Shown: piece after piece, positions 37,942 to 49,168 of the stretch | Layout: each line of letters opens with the position of its first letter | How positions within the stretch are numbered: the stretch's first letter is position 1 | NCBI RefSeq assembly: GCF_958298935.1 | Contig: NC_084921.1 | Span: 47,045,001-47,109,000 of the forward strand | Source of the DNA: Phragmites australis | Taxonomy: Eukaryota > Streptophyta > Magnoliopsida > Poales > Poaceae | Direction of reading: 5' to 3' | Length of the DNA stretch: 64,000 nucleotides | Position numbers and translations under genes: made by a program | The notes under the pieces: model-generated | What the model was told of the DNA's origin: nothing | What the model saw: the letters and a program-made list of their open reading frames with translations, nothing else | Databases searched by the model: none

Positions 37942-38908
37942 ATGGCAGAAACTCCCGATTGGGCAACTTTGCCTTTGAGGGTGCTCGACACTATCTCCAA
38001 CAAACCGCATCATCCAGAAGATTTCACCTTCTTCCGTTGTGTCTGCACCTCATGGCGTGGAGTGCGTAGAGTGGCGAAATTTACTTCTTGGATCTTGAAG
38101 GGACCGTTCGTGCACGAGGATGACTTGGTGGAGGTCCATCGCCTAGGAAGTGAAGCAGTTTTTAACCTTCATCTTCGAGGTTTAGTCAACGACAGCTGGG
38201 AGCTGATTGGGGCCTCGAACGGACTCTTGATCATCGTCGAGTGAGGGTGTCAGATCAAAGGCATGGTATTAACCAAGTGACCGAATGATTCTGTAATCTC
38301 CCATCACTTTCCTACGACGCGTTCTAGGTGAACCTGTTGAGGTTCGCAGTGCGAAAGGATGAGAAATTATTCATCATCATTGTTCTAAGGATGTCGTACT
38401 TTCATCTTCAGATGATGAAAGGAGTGCACGTTTATCTTATCAATGGACTGCCATAGTGGTGTCAGATCTCTAGTAGCAAGTTTTGTTAGCGTATTTTGGA
38501 TTTTTTTTGGATGAAGTGGTTTCGGGTGATCCATCGGGAGTTGTGGTGACATTGGAATAATCGATGCCTGAGTTTGAGATCTGGCAAACTGGTCTAAGTG
38601 GTTCTTGACTGCTCTTGGCTGAGTCTCACACATTTTTCCTAAAGGTTGGTGAACAAATTGATGATCCAGCCGAGCATAATGCATTGATGCCGATTTCCCT
38701 TCACGCATTCGGTGATAATATTTGGGAGCCACTAGAATGGGAAGTTGTTCCTTGGGCAAAAGAAATATCAATTCTATTGGGCATGACCTTCAAAGTCGTA
38801 CCATCAATACCCGAAGTTACCAACCCTAGTCGAATTCTTATCTTCCGCCGAGTGAACTCAGCTTACCACCCGGACAATTATGACGTACTTAAAAGTTTCC
38901 TATCATGA
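37942..38908 (+). pseudogene. F-box-like gene relic, antisense inside the retrotransposon
   Basis: An ATG at 37942 opens a 100-codon frame with an F-box-like start: DWATLPLRVLDTI, then FFRCVCTSWRGVRR, the usual spacing of the Skp1-binding F-box. It goes on to GASNGLLIIVE, as in grass F-box/DUF295-type proteins, before a stop at 38242-38244. After a broken stretch, a second open part (38615-38908) ends in FKVVPSIPEV and DVLKSFLS. No single reading frame joins them, so it is called a pseudogene. It lies between the retroelement's 3' LTR and its pol region, on the opposite strand to gag-pol. An F-box protein would recruit substrates to SCF ubiquitin ligases; this copy probably cannot. Confidence 0.55.
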
Positions 38909-39636
38909 CTTTCTAGGACCATAAAATCCCTTGAGGGGAATTTCAAGTGGTGTTCTTGTAAATGGATATCACCAGAGCTTTCTCTTTAGTCGAGTAGTAG
39001 GATTTTTGTCTGATGGTTGCAATGAAATATTGTTGATATTTTGCCTATCTAACATGCTATTTTCACTATTTCTTTATCGATGAAATAGATTAGCATGAGT
39101 AGGTGCAATCTTGATCCATAGGCGTGTAGACTATCTTCAAGACTTATTGATCGAATATTCATTAATATCCGTAAACTAGATAAATTGTTAGATGCATGGC
39201 TCTCGAGTAACCACTCGAGACAACCGCAAGAATAAGGAAAAGACTTGGTGTAAAACTAGAAATAGAAAATAATGATGACCTTTTACAAATTTTCACTGAC
39301 TTGTGTGCTTGACCAGTGTACGAACATGAACTCGACAAAGAACATACATGTCATCAACTAGAACTTCATACCATTAGGCGTGAGATGTCTAATAATATCT
39401 TGTGCCATTATGCTTTATTAGGTGTAGTTGTCCGTCATCAACCTAACATATGCCTCTAGTGGCTCTTATCCAAAGCAGTCAATGCAAATCAGAATTTTTT
39501 TTGTAAAAGACATATACAAAATTTATAAAAAGTATAGTATTATTATGTAGCACCTGACTCTATGGTCGAGGAGAAGATTAGTCGATCTAGGAGTAGAAAA
39601 ATGACATACATGTACCATTGAAGATATGTGTTTCTA
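38909..39636. other. Internal retroelement DNA, no coding sequence recognised
   Basis: Mixed-composition sequence following the F-box-like relic. No integrase motif was found on either strand. Confidence 0.4.
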
Positions 39637-39985
39637 TAGCTCTCGACTATCTACTCTATGACGGAATCGAGTGAAGAGTAAAGTCGTAGCATCAAAAGTA
39701 TGAGATGTAACTCCCGACTCTCTACTTGATGTGATAATCAAGGCAGAGAGTAGAGCATATGCATCAAAATATACCTGACGTGGCCCCTATCTCTTCGCTA
39801 AATGACTGAACTCGAGTATAGAATGGAGCATAAGTATTCACAAAACATGGTTTCTGGCTCTCTAAATGGTGCGATAACCAGAGACAAAGAGTGAAGCAAA
39901 AGCATCGAATCAAAATTATATGATGTAGCCCTCGGCTCTCTACTCGATGAATGAATCCAGTGGAGAGTAGAGCAGCATCTGTTCG
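39637..39985. repeat. Tandem array of about five ~73-bp units
   Basis: Units begin near 39637, 39710, 39780, 39849 and 39925 and follow the plan CTCTCGACTCTCTACTCGATG, a short spacer, AATCGAGTGGAGAGTAGAGC, then GCATCAAAA. The two halves are loosely complementary, so each unit could form a hairpin. The last unit is cut by the LTR starting at 39992. Such arrays are common between pol and the 3' LTR of Ty3 elements. Confidence 0.65.
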
Positions 39986-39991
39986 CCGAAC

Positions 39992-41495
39992 TGTCGGGAT
40001 AAATGGTTTGAGGAGTTTCTCAACGAAGACTCCTATGGATACCAGAGCTCAGGAAGAAGCAAGTCTAGCAAGTTCATCGGCAACAGAGTTGTCACCTGTC
40101 GGTGAATCAGGAACCAGGGGTCCCCAAATCCCGAGGCCAGGCCAACAGTCCGCCATATGGCGCCCTCCCGCGGGGTCATCTTCGCGAGGTAAAAAAGACT
40201 AAGTCCCAGGAGAGGGCGCTTGGGGCCACAATCAGTGGCCCCCGAGTACCCAGGTTCTCCGATGATCTGTGTAAGACTAAGTGACCGGGAAGGGAGTGCT
40301 CGGGGAGGTGAACAATGACCTCCGAGCACCCGAGTACCCCGAGGACCCAAGGAAGGTAGTTCCAGGAGAGAGTGCTCGGGGCTGCGGTAAACGGCCCCCG
40401 AGCACTCGGTTCCCCAAGGTTCCGTACAGTCAAAACCGGGAGAGAGTGCTCGGGCCATGAACAGTGGCCCCCGAGCACTCGGTTTCCCGAGGACCAAGAA
40501 AGGGCGTTTTCGGGAGAGAGTGCTCGGGGAGGTGAACAGTGACCCTCGAGCACTCGATTCCCTGACGATCTAGGAAGCCCCCCGTCAGTGGCCCCCACAG
40601 GGGTCACGTGATGAGGTGTCAGCCAGTGAAAGGCCTGATGCCGCATTTAAGAGTGCGCGTGACCTGTCACCTCCAACTGCTCCCGCCACGCTCGGTGTCA
40701 GCTCCTGCCATACTCTGGCAGAAGGGCGTGGTGACATTTAATGCATGGGTCCCATCCCGCGCCATCCGGTGCGCCTCGGGATAACATCGCGAGGCCCGAG
40801 GCGTTCCGTTTGCCGCGCTGCTGTGGCAGGCGAACAAGATTGGGCAGGCACGCCGGGCCGCTCTACGGCTGCCCGGTGGGCCCTCTCCATGGCGCCCGTT
40901 TCCAGCGCCATCATGACGACTGAAGACCGGGCGCGGGGCGCATTTTCAACCCCCGTCACTTCGCGCAGAGGCCATGATGACACCCTTTCCATTTATGGCG
41001 CCTTGGAACTCGTGCCCTCCTTTTTGGGGCACGCTACCATCGGCGGGTATTTAAAGCCGCTGGCAGCTCGAACAGAAAGAGAGATCGAACTCAGTCTACG
41101 ATGAAAACAAGCTCGAACACAGAGGCGCACACAGAGCCAACCGAGTCCAACAGAGATCGAAGAACACCTTCGTACGAGCATAGAAACCGAAGAACAAGGA
41201 GCCCAAGGCTTTAGGATAGACAGACATTCTTGTAACTAGCATATTTCCGAGAGACATTCTCAAGGTATTTATAGCATCCACACAGGAGTAGGGTGTTACG
41301 CGCAGTGCGGCCCGAACATGTCTAAAAATCCTCCCAGCGCATTTACTCTTTTCTGCATCAGATCATTACCCGCCACCTGCCATTGCATTCATATCTATTT
41401 ATTTCTCCGGCAAACTTATTCAGAATCATCCCCCTGGCCGAATCTCTAAAAAGGGGTCCCTCAGGATCCCTGCGATATGAGCTAACCCTCCGACA
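39992..41495 (+). mobile_element. Foreign LTR (1.5 kb) inside the Ty3/gypsy element
   Basis: It starts TGTCGGGATAAATGG and ends CCTCCGACA, inverted TGTCGG/CCGACA ends of an LTR. It has about five ~70-bp repeats of GGGAGAGAGTGCTCGGGG...CCCCCGAGCACTCGG at 40200-40575, a TATTTAAA box near 41048, and a typical R/U5-like stretch (TTCTTGTAACTAGCATA). The plus orientation follows from the TATA position. Its last 60 bp match the window start. The flanks CGAAC and TCACC differ, so it is not a clean solo-LTR insertion. It abuts truncated RNase H sequence exactly where integrase should follow. Confidence 0.7.
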
Positions 41496-43107
41496 TCACC
41501 CCTCCCGATGTGCATTATCTCTACTCATTCAAACTTTTCCTTGAGCTTTCGCTCATCGTTCAAGTATGCTACCATGTTTTCGTCTTAGCAGTAGTACTCT
41601 TTTTGAACTTGGTTTACGACTTGTTGTTAGTCCCCTTTCACGAGAAGTCGCCTAATTCCAAGTGATGCAGCCATGTGGAGCCCGTTTACCAGTCCTTCAT
41701 ATTCTGTGACATTATTGAAAGCTTTAAAATATAATTCACAACGTACCTGAGTTTATCGCATATTGGAGATTTGAGTACAATGCCAGCCCTCAAGCCCTGA
41801 AGTGTGAGTGATCCATCGAAGAAAAGCGTCCAGTGGTCGTCGACCACACTTGGCCTTATTTCTTCAACTCTTGTCCATTCGGCGATGAATTTTGCTAGTA
41901 ATCGTGACTTTATGCGTGGTATATATCCGACATCGAATTCATTGAGCTCAACTGCCCATTGCGCGATTCGTCCAATAGCCTCCCTATTGCGTATGACATC
42001 CTACAGTGGGTACGTCGTCAGGATGGTGATCTTGTGCACTTGGAAATAGTGTTGTAGCTTCTGGAAAGACATCAAGACTGCATATAACAACTTCGACACT
42101 TGCGAGTATCGAAGCTTAGCGCCGTGTAGGACTTTTCTCACATAGTAAACAGGTTTCTGGACCTTGGCATTTTTCTCGAGGCATTCCCGTTGGACCACCA
42201 GGACCATCCTTACAACTTGTGGAGTAGCTGTAACGTACAAAAAGAGTTTCTCTTTTTTGTTAGGTAGTGTAAGAATTAATGGAGACAATAAATACTTTTT
42301 TAAGTTTTGAAAGGCACGCTCCGCTTCTTCCGCCCACTCGAACTGGTTGTGCTTCTTCGGCAACTTGAAGAAAGGTATCACTCACTCGCCTATCCTAGAA
42401 ATAAATTGATTTGAACCTCCTTTAGTGTTCGAGGTGACTGCATTTGGTCAAAAGCTTCGATTTTGCGTGGATTGGTCTCAATGCCTTGACTTGACACCAG
42501 AAAGTCGAGAAGCTTTTCAGACGGAGCAACGAATATGCACTTCTCCAGATTGAGCATCATATGATACTTCCTGAGGTTATTGAACGTCTCCTTGAGATCG
42601 TCAATCTAAGCACCCCCGATTCTCAACTTGACAACAATATCATCGACATAAGCTTCCACATTGTGTCCAATTTGGGGCTATAAATAGTTTTGAATACACT
42701 ATTGATAAGTAGTACCAGCATTCTTTAAAACGAAGGGCATCTTTACATAGCAAAATACACTGAAAGGAGTAGTAAAAACAGTTTTCTCCTCATCCTCTAT
42801 TCCCATACTAATTTGGTGATACTCTAAATAGCAATGTACAACCTGCTATAGAGTCGACGATTTGGTCGATGTGTGGAAGAGGAAAAAGATCTTTTGGACA
42901 TGTTTTCTTAAGGTCGGTGAAGTTGACACACATTCTCCATCTACCATTAGCTTTCTATACGAGGACGGGATTTGCCAGCCATGTAGGGTGACAATCTTCT
43001 CGAATAAAGCCCGCCTTAAGGATTTTGTTGATCTCCTCCCAGATATCTTGCTTCCTATTCTACATAAATCTTCGCTGCTTCTACACCACAGGTTTGGAGT
43101 CGGGCTT
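41496..43107 (-). pseudogene. Ty3/gypsy reverse transcriptase and RNase H, degenerate
   Basis: Read on the minus strand, with stops and frameshifts, the order is: KPVV-KQRRF (start of RT, next to 43107), WLANPVLV, RMCVNFTDL, CPKDLFPLPHID, then the YVDD active site (42639-42650, intact), NPRKIEAF, FEWAEEAERAFQNLKKYL (RT/RNase H linker, near 42340), YYVRKVL, and WTLFFDGSLTLQG (RNase H, first catalytic Asp). The sequence ends within the RNase H tail at about HIGRG, directly against the LTR at 41495. The YVDD box and domain order identify Ty3/gypsy. It encodes no functional enzyme. Confidence 0.85.
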
Positions 43108-44030
43108 TGTAACACCTTGAGTTTTAGCATTTTAGAAAATAGCAAAATTCGCTCCAAATTAAAAAAGTTTCTAATTATTAAACTAGTATAAAATCAAGGA
43201 AATATATATTTGAATGTGTATATAGTTGTATGTATGTATTCAAATATATTATTTAGGCTAAGTATTCTAAAGAGCACTAAATTAATTTCTAACTAAATCG
43301 TTGCAATGAATTCATCATATGCATTTTGGTTTAATTGTTTTTATGGTTCTTTGTGTGGTGGTTCGAATTTGAAGTTCCCTCAAATTCGAATCCATTTTAG
43401 TTTTCTCGGCAATTCCCTAATCCAAATCAATCAGTGACAATCGATCTTCCAATCCAACTCAAATATTCCTTTTTGAATCAAACTAAATTCAATTACTCCT
43501 ATTTGAATTTAATCCCAAATATCTTAAATCTAGATTCGATCAAATCATCATCGAATTCGTACTCAAATGCAATTCAAATCATTTGAGTTATATTCATTTC
43601 ATTTCCAGTTCAATCGCTTCGCCAATTCAATCCCGTTCCTCTAAATCAATTCGAATCCAAGTCATTAAGTGATTTACACAATTCAATTCAATTCAAATAA
43701 TTCAAATTGAATTTCCAATCCAATTCAAAACAAGTCATTTCAATTTCTAATTCAAACTCATTTGAATTATGCCAATTCAATTCAATTTAACCTATTCAAA
43801 TTGAATCATTACAAACTCAAATACATCAATTGGTTACACAAATATCTCACAACTCATCTCTCTGATCTCTCTCACTCTCTGGTCACTCTCTCCTCAGGTA
43901 TTTTCCCATCTCTCTCTATTCTCTCTCCCTCCCTGATCTTTCTCATAATGCCAGCAAAAGATCACCCGCACAGTCAGCAGCCCATGCCCTGCTCTCTCCT
44001 TTCCTCTCCATCCCTCTGATCTTTTCACCA
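43108..44030. mobile_element. Insertion with TGTAACACC terminus, replacing the protease region
   Basis: The gypsy RT homology stops at 43107 and is followed by TGTAACACCTTGAGTTTTAGC. The next 900 bp are AT-rich and dominated by ATTCAA/TTTGAA words (43380-43810). Gypsy homology (LKWSEVPITF, HPTAIPENG) resumes near 44030-44135. The terminus resembles the end of the inverted-repeat element at 45288-45717, but no matching right end was found, so the class is unknown. Protease, which should lie here, is not found. Confidence 0.5.
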
Positions 44031-44039
44031 GGAAGCCAA

Positions 44040-46700
44040 AGCCATTTTCTGGTATTGCGGTTGGATGATCAACTTGATTGAAGGTGATCGGAACCTCCGA
44101 CCACTTGAGGTATTGAGTAGGCCCAGTAAGAGACAAATTGACCTCTCGTTTGATCGCCTTTTACTGCCTTTTAGATTCATATATGGCGAATCATCCAAAG
44201 ATGTGTGCTAGACTTTGGTCGACCTCATGGAATTCGGGCTCGTCACCGTTAACGTTTGGCTGGCCTATTTGTTGTTATGCTCAACAACAGTGACCTTGAG
44301 CTTTTTATACCTTATTTTTGATGATATGGCATTTGTCGAAGTCGTGTTGGCTGGTCCGATGGACAAGATACCACTTCCCACCACCTCGACTTATGCCTTT
44401 GTTTTCCCTAGTGTTGTGTGACTTGCTCCTATCGATCGCAGCTATGGTCGTGTCTGGACCCTTCTGCTTATCACTGGGTTTGTTCCTATTCCCCCCATTC
44501 TTCGAGGATTCAGACTTGACCTTGCCAGATTGAGGATTTTTGGTGCGTTCCTGGGCTTCTGTTTGCTTTGCACACTTGTTGGCCAACTCGAAGAGCTCTC
44601 TGACTGTGTGAATCTTACGAGTAGCCATCTTCCTGAGCAAATCCGTGTCCAGGACACCTCGCTTGAAGGTGATGATGACTGACTGATCGAAGATGTCTGG
44701 GATTGCATTACGCCAGTCGCTGAACCGATGAATGAAATCTCGGAGTGATTTTTCCTCACCCTAGTTTAGCTTATGGAGATCGTTCTCCGTTCCTGTCACT
44801 CGAATGTGCCTTGGAAGTTGGCTATGAACTGAGCCTTCAACTTGACCAATGATCAGATTGAGTTAGGAGGCAGGTTCAACGACCAGGACATGGCAGGTCC
44901 ATCGAGTGCGGTCAACAGATAATTAGTCATTACCTTGTTGTCGCTGCTCGCTGCTTGAATTATCGTGGTATAGATCTACAATCACTTGTTAGGGTTGATC
45001 TTCCCATCATACTTCTAGATTGGACGTGTCTTAAACTTCTCGGGTCATCGGATCAACCTAAGCTCGTGTATGAAAGCTTCACAACCTCCATCAAATTCTT
45101 CAGGAGGAGGTGGGGGAGTATTATCACGCGTGTTCCTTCGAGCATGGGAGTCACATTGACCATCTCGTCTTGGAGATCTACGATCGTAATGACGGCGGTC
45201 GTTCTCACGGCATTCCTCATGGTGGTTGTCTATCACTGTACGTAGATCATACCGATTGTGAGGAATGTGATTCCTCAGGTCTCTCTGTGTAACACCCTAC
45301 TTTACAACTAAGCATAATTATTTGAAAATAGGAAATTTTAGCAGCATTTCCTCTATAGGGGCGGTATAACTGACCACAAAAAAGATCACAGGCAGACAAT
45401 ATATGATATAATCAACATATATATAGAAACCTTCCATCCCCAAGATCCATCCCCAAAATGCACGCACTACCTCATCACAATATCGATGACTCAACCGATG
45501 TTTATAAGTTGTGTTTTGGTGGTCTGTCGTTTGTTTTGTATATGTTGTGGTAAGACGCTGGTAGTGTCATGAAGGTTTCTATATATATGTTGGTTATATC
45601 ATATATTGTCTGCCTGTGATCTTTTTTATAGTCAGTTATACCGCCCCTATAGAGGAAATGCTGCCAAAATTTCCTATTTTCAAATAATTATGCTTAGTTG
45701 TAAAGTAGGGTGTTACACTCTGGTTCCTGCGTATATGGATATGGCAGTTACAGTTTGGCTCGCAAAGTGATGCTCGGGCTCGATCACATGAGCTTCCTTC
45801 CTGGGATCCCTCGACTTGGGGATACTTGCGTCTATGGCTCCTCGAGCCGGCGTTTTGCCAGCTGGGGCGTCTAGAGTTGTTATGATTGTTCGTTCGAGCA
45901 GCTTGGATTTGGGCCGCATCGAGTAGGGTCCTAACCTGGTTAACCATAGGAGTTAAAAGATTCGCTGGATCCAACTCAAGAAGAGATCTCATAATCATAT
46001 AGGCTCCGTGGACATTAGCATTTGGAGTGCTAAAAACATCGCTGCCCAAACTTGGCTATGGTCGAGACGATGCTGCTCCACGATTGCTATTCTGAGAGAG
46101 CTTGTCCCTCGATGTTTGAGCTGGTGGTGGTGGAGGTGTGCCCACCGAAAGTCGTCGTTGAATACCAGGAGGTACTTGACCTTCTGCGGTCCGTCAATGG
46201 AGAGTTGTGTCAAGGACATGTAAGGCTCCAGCTGCAATTGTCTCTAGTAGCATATTGCTAGGAACGCTAGTACCATGAGAGGTGGCTACCACTGTTGGAT
46301 CCTTGGGAATTTTCGTACCATTGTTTATCACAGCGTTTGGATCTACCACCATTGGATCAGCAGGTGGGATATCAGCTCCCCTGGCTATGAACATGAGCCG
46401 ATCTGTTTGGCTACTCTGGATGGCAACGGAGTTGTTGTCACCACCCTCGTCAATGCCGGTGTCCATGCACTAGAGAACATTGGGCTCCTTGGGATCCCAC
46501 TCGAGATGTCCCACCTCGTTGTATGGTCTGGACTCGATAGTACCGTGCATATCAGTTTACCTTGATGATCCTAGCGGAAGATCATAGTTACGAATGTGAT
46601 CTTTGATCTGGCTAGGGGTGATTCGAGGGTGATCGTTATTGACCCGAAGTGGCCGTAGAAGCCGTCGTCAGAGAATCTGGTGCCGATGTGTACTCGAGAC
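44040..46700 (-). pseudogene. Ty3/gypsy gag region, degenerate and interrupted
   Basis: Minus-strand fragments look like grass Ty3 gag. They include PSWQNAGSRSHRRKYP-type sequence (45720-45910), a block with GCEAFIHELRLIR (45045-45100), FIHRFSDWRNAIPDI across two frames near 44690-44740, VRELFELANKCAKQTEA (near 44590), and a late SQHDFDKCHI stretch. The pre-protease LKWSEVPITF lies near 44100. Stops and frameshifts break every part. The element at 45288-45717 is inserted in it. Confidence 0.7.
45288..45717. mobile_element. 430-bp foldback-like element with ~150-bp near-perfect inverted repeats
   Basis: The left arm (45288 to about 45437) and right arm (about 45568-45717) are inverted copies with only a few mismatches over ~150 bp, starting TGTAACACCCTACTTTACAAC. 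Flanks show CTCTG on both sides (45283-45287 and 45718-45722). Alternatively the ends extend by one base (GTGTAACACC/GGTGTTACAC) with a 3-bp TCT duplication. The ~130-bp spacer is non-coding. The high arm identity suggests a recent insertion, younger than its gypsy host. Confidence 0.85.
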
Positions 46701-46762
46701 ATAGCCAATCCTAAAAAGCAGAAGACCCCTACCTAACGCTTCAATTGTCGAGGATTTGTTCC

Positions 46763-47336
46763 TGACAATGTGTCTGAAAAATAATGGGGTTACCTTCTTG
46801 AATGAGAGATCGATCATGAAGCGAGAAACACGCGATATATACATGTTTGGGCCTCCAGTTGGAGTAATACCATATCTCCTGTGTGGTTGATTATGTATAT
46901 GTATTCACTCGAGTACAGGGAATGTGGCTAACCTATTACAAGGAGTAGATCGGATTTAGTCTAACCTAGGGCTAAAGTCATCGAGTTCCTTTTGTGTTAA
47001 GGTTTTGATGCTTGGCTTGAGTAGCCGGAAAAAAAAGAACCCTCTCCGTGGGATTTGTGTCTCTGTTTTATATAAGAGTGATGTACCGCCTCCTATCCAT
47101 CTGTAATCGATAGAGATATCTTCTTATCGTTCAAGTAGATAATTTTGTTACGGATACTATTCTTCTTGAGTTGGTAAGCAATTAAGAACTTTATAGTATA
47201 CACCTTCTAGATTTTGGAAGTATCAAATAGCACAGATTCATTTTTTTAATATCCATAGTTATTAAGTATACACACGGTATAACCCGTCTATATATGATAT
47301 ACTATATATATACACTCTATAGTTAGATATTCGATA
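46763..47336 (-). repeat. 5' LTR (right copy) of the Ty3/gypsy element
   Basis: Homologous to 36869-37405. It starts TGACAATGTGTCTGAAAAAT, has a TTATATAAG box near 47078, and ends at about TTCGATA. The gag-like sequence begins about 60-200 bp to its left, as expected downstream of a 5' LTR on the minus strand. Confidence 0.8.
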
Positions 47337-47620
47337 AATTTGAGTTGAACTCACTATTTGCTCAAGAGTGTAATTACCAAGAACACAACACAGGCAGGAA
47401 GAACCTGACGGTACATACAGAAAAACAATCGAAAACAATCTTGCATTATTGGCATCGACGCATTAAGATATGAGCTCTTGTCGTTTGGTTCTGCACCAAA
47501 TTCAATTATTTGCGTGGAGGATGTTGGAAAGGTTCCCGTGTCCAGTGCAGAGAAAGCAGAGGAAGACTGCAACCCTGGTAACCTGCTGTCCATGACACGG
47601 TATCGTCTCTCCCGTCCTAA

Positions 47621-48193
47621 GAGCATCTCCAACTGAGCCCTCTTCCCACCCCCTATCCTATATTTGAGGGAAAAACGATGAAAATCGGTATCCAACCGAC
47701 CCCCTATCCGGCCCCCTTTCTTTGAGGAGCTCTTAAATCTCCTCCCTCACCCCCTACATCTAAGGGCTCCTCATCCGGCCCCACACCCATGCCGCCGCAC
47801 CCGCGCACGGCCCCTCCCGCGCCGCCGCACTGCCCCGCACCTGCCCGCTCGCGCTTCCCCACACCCGTTCGCCCGCCCACGCTGTGCCGTCGCCCCCTCA
47901 CCCGTCCGACCGTGCCGTGGAGGTGTGGAGAGAGGGAACTCGAGGAGAGGGAGGTCGGGGAGAGAGAAGGAGCGGGGAGAGAGAGGGAGCTTTGGCCGGT
48001 GTCGGGAGAGAGGCTCTGGAGAGAGGGAGAGAGAGTTACCAGCTATTAATAAAATAGAGACGATTCGAATATAGGAGGTCAAATATGAGGGACCGATTAA
48101 AACGCGCTGAGAAGTAGGAAATGAAATGTGGATGAGGAGCCCCTAAATAAGAGGAATAGGGGATCAAATATGAGTAGTCGGTTGAAGATGCTC
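47621..48193. mobile_element. Harbinger/Tourist-type element, 573 bp, TAA target duplication
   Basis: TAA flanks both ends (47618-47620 and 48194-48196). The inverted ends GAGCATCTCCAAC and GTTGAAGATGCTC are the standard grass Harbinger terminus. Further in, CCCCTATCC, TATTTGAGGG and GGAGCTCTTAAAT pair with GGGGATCAAATATG and GAGGAGCCCCTAAAT on the other side. The GC-rich middle (47760-47930) is open on both strands by composition only; no transposase is seen. Confidence 0.85.
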
Positions 48194-48196
48194 TAA

Positions 48197-49168
48197 CAAG
48201 GTAGATCCATCCCGTGGGGCACGATGAGATTAGAACGAATCTATTTTATTTTTAAATTGTTTGGATAGTGAGTGGTAAGATTGAATAATTAGAAATTAAG
48301 AAATATTTTTTAAAAATTCGAGACGAAATTGTTTAAAAAAATGATGGAACATAGATATCTATTTTAAACATTATATTGATAGTAGACTGAGTCTATTAAA
48401 GTAGACTTGTTCTATATTATTTACCAAATAAACATTTATATATAAATATAAATATCTTATTTTTAAATATATAAATAAAATCACCAAGAAACACTGTCTG
48501 CAACTCGGGGTCCTAACGTTGACTTCGATGAAAGCACGTACGTGGGTACAACCTTAGTTGTCACTCGTAACTACAGCGGCGAAAGGTCAGAACAGCCTGG
48601 TTCCTACCAATTCAAAGCTAAGGAATAAAAGGAGGCGAGGCCGTGAGGAAAAAAAACATTTCTGCACAAGTGCGGACTGGGTCTCTCCTCTTTGCTTTCA
48701 GCGCCCGTGCACCTGCCATTTCATTTCACTTTCGTCAACGGCGGTTTGGAAGTAGCAATCTTCGCACTAACTCCTCACAATAGCATTTTCACTATCATAA
48801 AAACTCCTCTTAGTGGCATTTATTCTGCACACGTTATGTGTGCCTACGCGTTTCCTTCTGCTGTTGCTTCTGGCTAGTTCTTCATCGTTCAGCTTTCCTT
48901 TGGGCTCACGTCTCAGAAGGAGGCTCTGCGCCTGGGTTTCTTGGAACAGAGCAGCTTACGCCATACGGTCTCAGGAGGAATTCTTGTCCTTCTTGCGACA
49001 ATTACACTTGAACGGGTGAAGAATTTGGGAGAATTCTGAAGAATCTGGCTTCTAGGTAAGCATATCGGTTTTTCCTATTGCCTGCTGTAACGCAGTTCTT
49101 GCCGTGGCCGCTCACGAATTCTTGCCCTGTTGTTGCAGGTGAGCAGCAAATTTGCTGGCGCCATCGTC
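48197..49168 (+). promoter_or_regulatory. Promoter and 5' leader of the EDR4-like gene
   Basis: 48197-48480 is AT-rich. From about 48650 the DNA is CT-rich and leader-like. A leader intron is probable: donor CTAG/GTAAGCAT near 49055 and acceptor TTGTTGCAG near 49139. The start codon comes about 30 bp later. No firm TATA box was assigned. Confidence 0.45.

Larger units (their letters stand above)
36869..47336 (-). mobile_element. Decayed Ty3/gypsy LTR retrotransposon, about 10.5 kb, with nested insertions
   Basis: Two related direct repeats, 36869-37405 and 46763-47336, bound the element and begin TGACAATGT; they end ATTCAACA and ATTCGATA. Between them, on the minus strand, are gag-like sequence (44040-46700), reverse transcriptase and RNase H (41496-43107). 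That order (gag, then RT, then RNase H toward lower coordinates) fixes the element's direction. Protease and integrase are not recognisable: other insertions lie at both places. The LTRs differ by many substitutions and the 5-bp flanks (CTTAT, AATTT) do not match, so it is old or rearranged. All ORFs carry stops or frameshifts. Confidence 0.85.

Noticed and set aside
40741..41104. 119-codon frame inside the foreign LTR
   Set aside because: LTR sequence with promoter features; open on both strands and without a domain.
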